Positions 6,748 to 10,652 of a stretch of 10,652 nucleotides of DNA are shown here, piece after piece. Made by a program: the position numbers and the translations under genes. The stretch is from Mycobacteriaceae bacterium (GTDB lineage Bacteria; Actinomycetota; Actinomycetes; Mycobacteriales; Mycobacteriaceae), in contig JAFAWC010000058.1 of the NCBI GenBank assembly GCA_019242135.1, forward strand, positions 1 to 10,652, given 5' to 3'. Numbering within the stretch: the stretch's first letter is position 1; each line of letters begins with the position of its first letter. Under the pieces are notes generated by a model. It had not been told where the DNA came from. It saw only the letters and a program-made list of their open reading frames with translations, and made no database searches.

Positions 6748-7002
6748 ATGGCGAAGTCCACCAAGCGGCGTCCCGCGCCTGAGAAGCCGGTGAAGACACG
6801 CAAGTGCGTGTTCTGCGCCAATAAGGCCCAGGCGATCGACTACAAGGACACCGCGCTGCTCCGGACCTACATCAGCGAGCGCGGCAAGATCCGGGCCCGC
6901 CGGGTGACCGGCAACTGCGTGCAGCACCAACGCGACATCGCGACCGCGGTGAAGAACGCGCGCGAGGTCGCGCTGCTGCCGTTCACCTCCTCGGCCCGCT
7001 GA
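6748..7002 (+). CDS. rpsR: 30S ribosomal protein S18 (zinc-binding C+ type)
   Basis: An 84-residue partner of S6 in the 30S platform. The sequence [60 protein letters not shown] is a typical S18. It keeps Cys20, Cys23, Cys57 and His60, the pattern of the zinc-binding (C+) form; mycobacteria usually also carry a cysteine-free paralogue expressed under zinc limitation, which is not in this window. The ATG at 6748 is preceded by a purine-rich AAGAAAGAGAAAG rather than a strong Shine-Dalgarno. It is separated from ssb by 103 nt occupied mostly by the 34-bp hairpin repeat, which might tune expression of the distal genes. The next gene, rplI, follows 23 nt downstream. Confidence 0.97.
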   Translation: MAKSTKRRPAPEKPVKTRKCVFCANKAQAIDYKDTALLRTYISERGKIRARRVTGNCVQHQRDIATAVKNAREVALLPFTSSAR

Positions 7003-7025
7003 GTATCCACCGAACAGGAACGACG

Positions 7026-7484
7026 ATGAAGCTGATTCTCACCGCCGAAGTCGACCACCTCGGTTCGCCCGGCGACCTCGTGGAGGTCAAGGACGGCTAC
7101 GGCCGCAACTACCTGCTGCCCCGCGGACTGGCGATCGCCGCCAGCCGCGGCGCCGAGCGGCAGGCCAACGAAATCCGGCGCGCTCGCGAGGCCAAGACCG
7201 TGCGCGACCGCGAACACGCCGGCGAGCTCAAGACCGCGATCGAAGGTATCGGCGCAGTGTCGTTGCCGGCGCGGTCGGCGGCCGATTCAGGCAAGCTGTT
7301 CGGTTCGGTGACCGCGGCGGACGTCGTCTCGGCGATCAAAAAGGCAGGCGGGCCGAACGTCGACAAACGGACCGTGCAAATGCCCAAGGACCACATCAAG
7401 TCGATCGGCAGCTACCCCATCGTGGTGCGACTGCACCCCGACGTGCAGGCCACCGTTTCACTCGAGGTCGTAGCCGCGCAGTAG
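7026..7484 (+). CDS. rplI: 50S ribosomal protein L9
   Basis: A 152-residue L9, full length for the family (about 148-152). The N-terminal rRNA-binding domain (about residues 1-52) begins [41 protein letters not shown] charged connecting helix follows ([25 protein letters not shown]), then the C-terminal domain with [11 protein letters not shown] and [36 protein letters not shown]. It is the last gene of the rpsF operon, 23 nt after rpsR, with GGAACG a few bases before the ATG. Its stop codon lies only 5 bp from the stop of the convergent minus-strand gene, leaving no room for a dedicated intergenic terminator. Confidence 0.97.
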   Translation: MKLILTAEVDHLGSPGDLVEVKDGYGRNYLLPRGLAIAASRGAERQANEIRRAREAKTVRDREHAGELKTAIEGIGAVSLPARSAADSGKLFGSVTAADVVSAIKKAGGPNVDKRTVQMPKDHIKSIGSYPIVVRLHPDVQATVSLEVVAAQ

Positions 7485-7489
7485 GCGCT

Positions 7490-8182
7490 CTACTGGCCGC
7501 CCGGCCGCGGGAAGAACGGAATCTGCGGGCCCTGCGTCACCGTCTGCGTAATGGTGTTGGTGACGGTTGACGGCGCCGCGGTCGTCACCGCGGTATCGGT
7601 CGCGCTGGGTGTGGCGGTGACGGTGCTCGGCGTAACGGTGACGGTGCTTGCCGAGGGGGTGTCGGTAGTCGTCACCGGCGTGCCGGTGTCGGTGGCGGCC
7701 GGTGCCTCGGCGGTCTGCGTGATGGTTTGTGTTTCGGTGCCCTGGGTGATGACCGTTGTGTTGGTGTGCGGTCGACGCGGCGACCCCGCCGATGGAGCTG
7801 GTGCCGCGGAACTGCCGGGCGCTGCCGAACTGGCGGGCGCGGTCGCCGCGGGCGCACTCGGCGTGGTGGATGCGGGAGCCGGCGAGGAACCCGAGGTCAG
7901 TTCCACCCCGGCATACGCCAAACCGGCGATCAGGAGACCGGCGACAACCACGGCGCCCACGACGGCGGGCGTGTTGCGGTGCCACGGCGTGCGCGGCGGT
8001 TCGGGTGGTAGCGGGGCCGCGCCGACGTCGGCGTACCCGCCTGCGCGGCCCGGTTCGGAGGCATAGCCCATGCCCCGCTGCGGCTCGGAGGAGTAGGCCA
8101 TGGCCCGAGACGGCTCGGAGGAGTACGTGGCGGCTCTGGTGGGCTCGGAGTAGAACTCGGATTCGTCGTAATTGGAAGGCAC
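7490..8182 (-). CDS. Single-pass membrane protein with 10-residue N-terminal repeats and Thr/Ser-rich tail
   Basis: A 230-residue protein of unrecognised family. Residues 10-49 are four tandem copies of a 10-residue unit of form [Y/F]-x-S-E-P-x-R-[A/G]-x-x (for example YSSEPSRAMA, YSSEPQRGMG). A Pro-rich stretch and basic TPWHRNTP precede one membrane helix (about 73-93, AVVGAVVVAGLLIAGLAYAGV). The remainder is a Thr/Ser/Ala/Pro-rich region with TVTVTPSTVTATPS-like patterns, ending IPFFPRPGGQ. By the basic residues before the helix, the repeats should be cytoplasmic and the Thr-rich tail outside, where such tails are often O-mannosylated in mycobacteria. The GTG start has a TACCGT -10 hexamer 6 nt upstream and no Shine-Dalgarno, so it may be leaderless. 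It is convergent with rplI (5 bp apart) and 78 bp downstream of the antiporter gene. Confidence 0.82.
   Translation of the reverse strand: MPSNYDESEFYSEPTRAATYSSEPSRAMAYSSEPQRGMGYASEPGRAGGYADVGAAPLPPEPPRTPWHRNTPAVVGAVVVAGLLIAGLAYAGVELTSGSSPAPASTTPSAPAATAPASSAAPGSSAAPAPSAGSPRRPHTNTTVITQGTETQTITQTAEAPAATDTGTPVTTTDTPSASTVTVTPSTVTATPSATDTAVTTAAPSTVTNTITQTVTQGPQIPFFPRPGGQ
8036..8155 (-). repeat. Four tandem 30-bp coding repeats
   Basis: Four consecutive 10-codon units in the N-terminus of the Thr-rich membrane protein, encoding Tyr/Phe-x-Ser-Glu-Pro-x-Arg cores. Units 2 and 3 are the most alike (YSSEPSRAMA, YSSEPQRGMG). Repeat number may vary between strains. Confidence 0.85.
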
Positions 8183-8188
8183 GGCGGC

Positions 8189-8216
8189 ACGGTAACAATC
8201 CAGTCTGGGAAATCAA
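8189..8216 (-). promoter_or_regulatory. Candidate promoter for the Thr-rich membrane protein
   Basis: On the minus strand, TTGATT (8216 to 8211) and TACCGT (8194 to 8189) are separated by 16 nt, and the GTG start begins 6 nt after the -10 hexamer. This geometry suggests a SigA-type promoter giving a leaderless transcript, separate from the upstream antiporter operon. Confidence 0.5.
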
Positions 8217-8260
8217 TGGGTGTGAGGGCCGCTGGTCGCCGATTGAGCCGATTTCGTGAC

Positions 8261-9499
8261 CTATCTCTCCGGTCCGTGCGGTTTCTCCGGCTTCTCAGAT
8301 GTCTCGGGTCTCTCTCGCGTCTCCTGGTGGTCCGCGCCCTGCTCGGTTGCGGTTTGCGGGGCCGGCTTTTGGATACGGGCGGAGAGGTTGCCGGCGATCG
8401 AGGTGGCGGTGATGGTGATCAGCGCTCCAAGCATCAGGGCGGCAGGCTCACCAGCGCGCAACAAATGGTTCTGCGTTCCTATGGTCGCCGCGGCGACGGG
8501 CACGCCAAGTTGTGCGGCCGCAAGCACGGCAAGCATCACCGGTTGCTTCAAGATTGCCCCGCTGGCGTGCGCGGCGATCGCGCCCGCCCCGAGCGCGACG
8601 CCCAGCAGGATGAGGCGCGGATCGCGACCGAGGTCGCGAACCTGAAGCGAGGCGCCCAGCCAGACGAAAAACAGCGGGCCGAAAAAGCCCTCGGTGATTC
8701 CGAAGAGCTGGCGAGCAAGGCGCCGCGGTTCGCCGATCGCGGCGATCACGAGTCCCAGCGCGAATCCGGCCAACATGACCGAAACGTGTGTGCTGACCGC
8801 CAGTGCCGCCAAGGCGAACAAAACCATCAAACTGATCCGAAGTTCCAACGCAAACCGGTGATCTTCGGAGTAGTCGTGCATCCGCTTACGCCAGCCCGAG
8901 CGCTCAGCGGCCCGCAGAATGAAGAAGGCGACCACCGCGCAGCCCGCCACCGCGGCGGCGCCGATCGCGGCTCTCGCGGCACGGCTCGGGTCAATAACCA
9001 AGGGCAGCAGCACGATACAGGCAGCGTCGGCAATCGCGACCTGTGTGGTGACCGACAGCACCGGCGGACCTTTCAGTCCGAGTCCGTCGATCACCGGCAA
9101 CACCAGGGCAGCCGAGGACGAGGCCATCAGCACGGCATAGACCGCCGCATGCCCGGTGCCGAAGCCCGCCGCGACGCCGACCCCAAGTCCCGCCGCGACC
9201 ACGCCGATCAGCGCCGCGCGGGACAATGCCCACGGGACCGACGAACGCAGCGAGGTGTCGCGTACCGGCACGTGGGTGCCCACGACGAACATCACCAGCG
9301 CGAACCCGACGTTTGCCAGAAGGGCAAACGTCGGGTTTTGATCGTCGACGAGTCGGAATCCTGTTCGGCCGATGACGATTCCCGCGGCCAACTCGCCCAC
9401 GATGACGGGCACGCGCAGGTGCGGGACTGACGCCAGCAGAGGGCCGACCAGCCCGACGACCACCAGCAGGGCGAGAGTGTCGAAACCGAAGCCCGACAT
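8261..9499 (-). CDS. CPA2-type cation/proton antiporter (Kef/NapA-like membrane domain)
   Basis: A 412-residue polytopic inner-membrane protein. It begins FGFDTLALLVVVGLVGPLLASVPHLRVPVIVGELAAGIVIG, the classic CPA2 N-terminus, and continues through about 11-13 hydrophobic segments. SSSAALVLPVIDGLG (about 127-141) and VAIADAACIVLLPLVID (about 154-170) correspond to the crossed-helix region that carries the ion-binding Asp (Asp158 here). The residue before Asp158 is Ala, where the family usually has Asp, Asn or Gln. There is no TrkA-N (KTN) regulatory domain: the protein stops after the membrane domain with a charged tail (RPETSEKPEKPHGPER). It should exchange Na+ or K+ for protons, but ion choice is not readable. 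It starts 12 nt after the stop of the ParB-like gene with no visible Shine-Dalgarno, which suggests coupling. Confidence 0.87.
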   Translation of the reverse strand: MSGFGFDTLALLVVVGLVGPLLASVPHLRVPVIVGELAAGIVIGRTGFRLVDDQNPTFALLANVGFALVMFVVGTHVPVRDTSLRSSVPWALSRAALIGVVAAGLGVGVAAGFGTGHAAVYAVLMASSSAALVLPVIDGLGLKGPPVLSVTTQVAIADAACIVLLPLVIDPSRAARAAIGAAAVAGCAVVAFFILRAAERSGWRKRMHDYSEDHRFALELRISLMVLFALAALAVSTHVSVMLAGFALGLVIAAIGEPRRLARQLFGITEGFFGPLFFVWLGASLQVRDLGRDPRLILLGVALGAGAIAAHASGAILKQPVMLAVLAAAQLGVPVAAATIGTQNHLLRAGEPAALMLGALITITATSIAGNLSARIQKPAPQTATEQGADHQETRERPETSEKPEKPHGPER

Positions 9500-9511
9500 C
9501 TCAGGAGGTCG

Positions 9512-9886
9512 CTACTGCCACGAGACCAGTCGGCACGGGATGTCGGTGTTCTCGTCGGTTACGTAGCTCGCGCAGACCCGGTGGTACCCGTCGGCGATCT
9601 CCAGCGGCATCGACCCGATCGCGGCGCCGCGAATCAACAGAATCGGCGACAGTTTCTTGCCGTCGCTGATCTTGGCGAGATCGGACTTCACATGCGGGTT
9701 TTTCTCCGGCAGAAGAGGCAGCCGCGCCGCGCGCAAAATATCTTTCGCCTTGCGGTAGACCGTTTTCGCCTCACGTAGCGCCGCGACCGTTTTCTCTACC
9801 CGCTCGGCTTCGGCGACCATACTCAGATAGTCGGCAGCGGCGTCATAGTCGTGCGATTCGGGTTCATCGAGCCACTTGACTGCCAT
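9512..9886 (-). CDS. Small ParB/sulfiredoxin-like protein of unknown role, upstream of the antiporter
   Basis: A 124-residue soluble protein. The N-terminal half is helical and charged (KWLDEPESHDYDAAADYLSMVAEAERVEKTVAALREAK). The C-terminal half reads KKLSPILLIRGAAIGSMPLEIADGYHRVCASYVTDENTDIPCRLV. This fits the ParB/sulfiredoxin fold pattern: strand, then DG(Y/H)HR (residues 99-103), then helix, then a strand after Pro117. In relatives this loop binds or hydrolyses nucleotides, but no helix-turn-helix DNA-binding domain of a true ParB is present. Small proteins of this kind occur in several bacteria as far as I recall, without known function. It is the first gene of a two-gene operon with the CPA2 antiporter (12 nt apart). 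The ATG has TAGGGT 6 nt upstream, which could be a leaderless -10, although AGGGTG in the same bases could act as a Shine-Dalgarno. Confidence 0.8.
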   Translation of the reverse strand: MAVKWLDEPESHDYDAAADYLSMVAEAERVEKTVAALREAKTVYRKAKDILRAARLPLLPEKNPHVKSDLAKISDGKKLSPILLIRGAAIGSMPLEIADGYHRVCASYVTDENTDIPCRLVSWQ

Positions 9887-10267
9887 TGCGACACCCTATT
9901 CGGCTTATTCGGTCCATGGGGCGCGGAGGCGGTATTCAGGCTCGGCGGCGCCGGCCCGGATAACGGGAGTGGGCGCGCGCGTCCCGATTAATCGAACGCC
10001 TAGGCAAACTATCGATCGTCATCATTGGCCATCCGCGAGGTTTGCAAGCGCTGGCCCGAGCGCACAGGGGCGGGTGGACGACACGCGTTGGCGCCGACTC
10101 CAGCGAACTTCTCGCCGCCCACCGCAAGAGCGAATCTAACCGCGCGTTAACCACGCTCATAACTGGGCGCAACACAACACGCCCGAGATCGCAACCACAC
10201 AAGACACGCCGAACCGATTTCGATCCACAGTCGCCACAGTCTCCGAGGTCGGGATTAGCAGGCCATA

Positions 10268-10305
10268 TGTGGATAAGTGCGGGCTTCATCCACAGGTTCT
10301 CCACA
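10268..10305. promoter_or_regulatory. Cluster of DnaA-box-like 9-mers
   Basis: TGTGGATAA (10268-10276) is the exact reverse complement of the consensus DnaA box TTATCCACA. It is followed by TCATCCACA (10286-10294) and TTCTCCACA (10297-10305) in the opposite orientation, each one mismatch away. The first two form a head-to-head arrangement, TGTGGAT and ATCCACA with 13 nt between. The cluster is about 65 bp upstream of the candidate dnaB promoter. Confidence 0.65.
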
Positions 10306-10368
10306 ACCGCTCAACACCACGGATGGAGATATGCACACGCCATGCACAAGTTCATCAACAGCCACCCT

Positions 10369-10396
10369 TTGCGACTCCGCCAGCAACGTCTAGCGT
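10369..10396 (+). promoter_or_regulatory. Candidate dnaB promoter
   Basis: TTGCGA (10369-10374) and TAGCGT (10391-10396) are spaced 16 nt apart and resemble mycobacterial SigA -35 and -10 elements. They would give a leader of about 105 nt before dnaB. A second hexamer, TACGTT (10481-10486), lies inside the SOS-type palindrome and is an alternative -10 with no clear -35. Confidence 0.4.
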
Positions 10397-10474
10397 CGAG
10401 CCGTCCGCGGGTGACCTCGGCGCGTCAAGCCAACGAGTTGTCGGTGTCCTGGCTTATCGTCGAGGTAGCTGAGG

Positions 10475-10488
10475 CGAACGTACGTTCG
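10475..10488. promoter_or_regulatory. SOS (LexA) box-like palindrome upstream of dnaB
   Basis: CGAACGTACGTTCG is a perfect 14-bp palindrome ending 19 bp before the dnaB ATG. With its flanks it reads G-CGAAC-GTAC-GTTCG-G against the mycobacterial LexA consensus TCGAAC-N4-GTTCGA, matching 10 of the 12 fixed positions; only the outermost base on each side differs. It sits between the candidate promoter and the Shine-Dalgarno, where a bound repressor would block transcription. Confidence 0.65.
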
Positions 10489-10507
10489 GAGGGAGGTGGG
10501 GCGCCCG

Positions 10508-10652
10508 ATGGCCGTAGTCGACGATCTCGGACATCACGGCATGGATGCCCCGCCGAGTGAGGACTTCGGGCGACAGCCACCCCAGGACATGATGGCCGAA
10601 CAGTCGGTGCTTGGCGGAATGCTGCTGAGTAAGGACGCCGTCGCCGACGTGG
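10508..10652 (+). CDS. dnaB: Replicative DNA helicase DnaB, N-terminal fragment (runs off the window)
   Basis: The first 48 codons of the hexameric 5'-3' replicative helicase that unwinds DNA at the fork and is loaded at oriC. The N-terminus MAVVDDLGHHGMDAPPSEDFGRQPPQDMMAEQSVLGGMLLSKDAVADV matches mycobacterial DnaB closely as remembered, and AEQSVLGGMLL is the conserved start of the DnaB N-terminal domain. The ATG at 10508 has a strong GGAGGTG (10492-10498) 9 nt upstream. The helicase core, and the intein that interrupts dnaB in some mycobacteria, are beyond the window. Upstream control elements include a LexA-type palindrome and DnaA-box-like sites. Confidence 0.95.
   Translation, partial: MAVVDDLGHHGMDAPPSEDFGRQPPQDMMAEQSVLGGMLLSKDAVADV

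Larger units (their letters stand above)
9887..10507. other. Large control region without a convincing gene, between the ParB-like gene and dnaB
   Basis: About 620 bp between divergent genes. The ORFs here have mixed third-position bases unlike the neighbours and no recognisable product. It holds a 10-bp palindrome CGATTAATCG (9985-9994), a cluster of DnaA-box-like 9-mers (10268-10305), a direct repeat of ATGCACA spaced 11 bp (10331 and 10342), a candidate dnaB promoter (10369-10396) and a LexA-type palindrome (10475-10488). The stretch 9995-10260 shows nothing else I can support. Confidence 0.7.

Noticed and set aside
7495..7506. GGCC/GGCC inverted repeat as a bidirectional terminator between rplI and the convergent gene
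   Set aside because: The stem is 4 bp with a 4-nt loop, lies inside the convergent coding sequence and is typical of random GC-rich sequence.
8216..9430. A 404-codon forward ORF opposite the antiporter gene
   Set aside because: It is antisense to a clear CPA2 membrane protein. Its translation is a charged Arg/Gln/His-rich low-complexity product typical of shadow frames in GC-rich DNA.
10268..10305. Chromosomal origin of replication
   Set aside because: Only three DnaA-like boxes and no AT-rich unwinding region are seen, and the neighbours are not dnaA-dnaN, where the mycobacterial oriC lies.
10042..10560. A 172-codon forward ORF running into the start of dnaB, at the position of the M. tuberculosis hypothetical Rv0057
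   Set aside because: It begins with TTG without a Shine-Dalgarno, third positions are mixed (many ACA, CAA, CCA, GGA) unlike the flanking genes, it covers the DnaA-type boxes, promoter and SOS-type palindrome, and it overlaps dnaB by 53 bp. A counterpart of Rv0057 cannot be fully excluded; conservation of the protein would decide.

Overview
The window looks like chromosomal DNA of a mycobacterium. It is GC-rich, and the gene order ino1 - padR - DUF5318 (Rv0049-like) - ponA1 - GT87 (Rv0051-like) - rpsF - ssb - rpsR - rplI - ... - dnaB is the order remembered for the Mycobacterium tuberculosis Rv0046c-Rv0058 stretch, tens of kb from oriC. Compared with that remembered order, counterparts of Rv0048c and Rv0052 are not seen. 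The rplI-dnaB interval holds three reverse-strand genes instead of a single small hypothetical. The species cannot be named from the sequence alone.

Layout. Bases 1-329 (minus) are the N-terminal third of inositol-3-phosphate synthase, with a PadR-type repressor gene just upstream on the same strand (408-947). A 190-bp divergent region separates this pair from a forward operon: a small double-CxxC protein (DUF5318), the bifunctional penicillin-binding protein PonA1, and a polytopic GT87-type mannosyltransferase-like protein. These three genes overlap at each junction, so they are probably translationally coupled and serve envelope synthesis. Next comes the conserved rpsF-ssb-rpsR-rplI operon (5781-7484). 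Its leader can fold into a structure that pairs the rpsF Shine-Dalgarno and shows a CCG bulge, as in the known S6:S18 autoregulatory motif. Between ssb and rpsR lies an unusual 34-bp tandem repeat that copies the end of ssb.

From 7490 to 9886 three genes run on the minus strand, convergent with rplI: a Thr/Ser/Pro-rich single-pass membrane protein with four 10-residue N-terminal repeats, a CPA2-type cation/proton antiporter, and a small ParB/sulfiredoxin-like protein that is the first gene of the antiporter operon. About 620 bp without a convincing gene (9887-10507) then leads to the start of dnaB, the replicative helicase. That gap contains a cluster of DnaA-box-like 9-mers and, 19 bp before the dnaB start codon, a perfect 14-bp palindrome matching 10 of the 12 fixed positions of the mycobacterial LexA (SOS) box.

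The observations most worth following are the 34-bp repeat that re-encodes the SSB tip in all three frames, the S6:S18-like rpsF leader, the combined DnaA-box and SOS-box control region of dnaB, and the ParB-like/antiporter gene pair. No IS element, phage gene, CRISPR array, tRNA or rRNA was seen.
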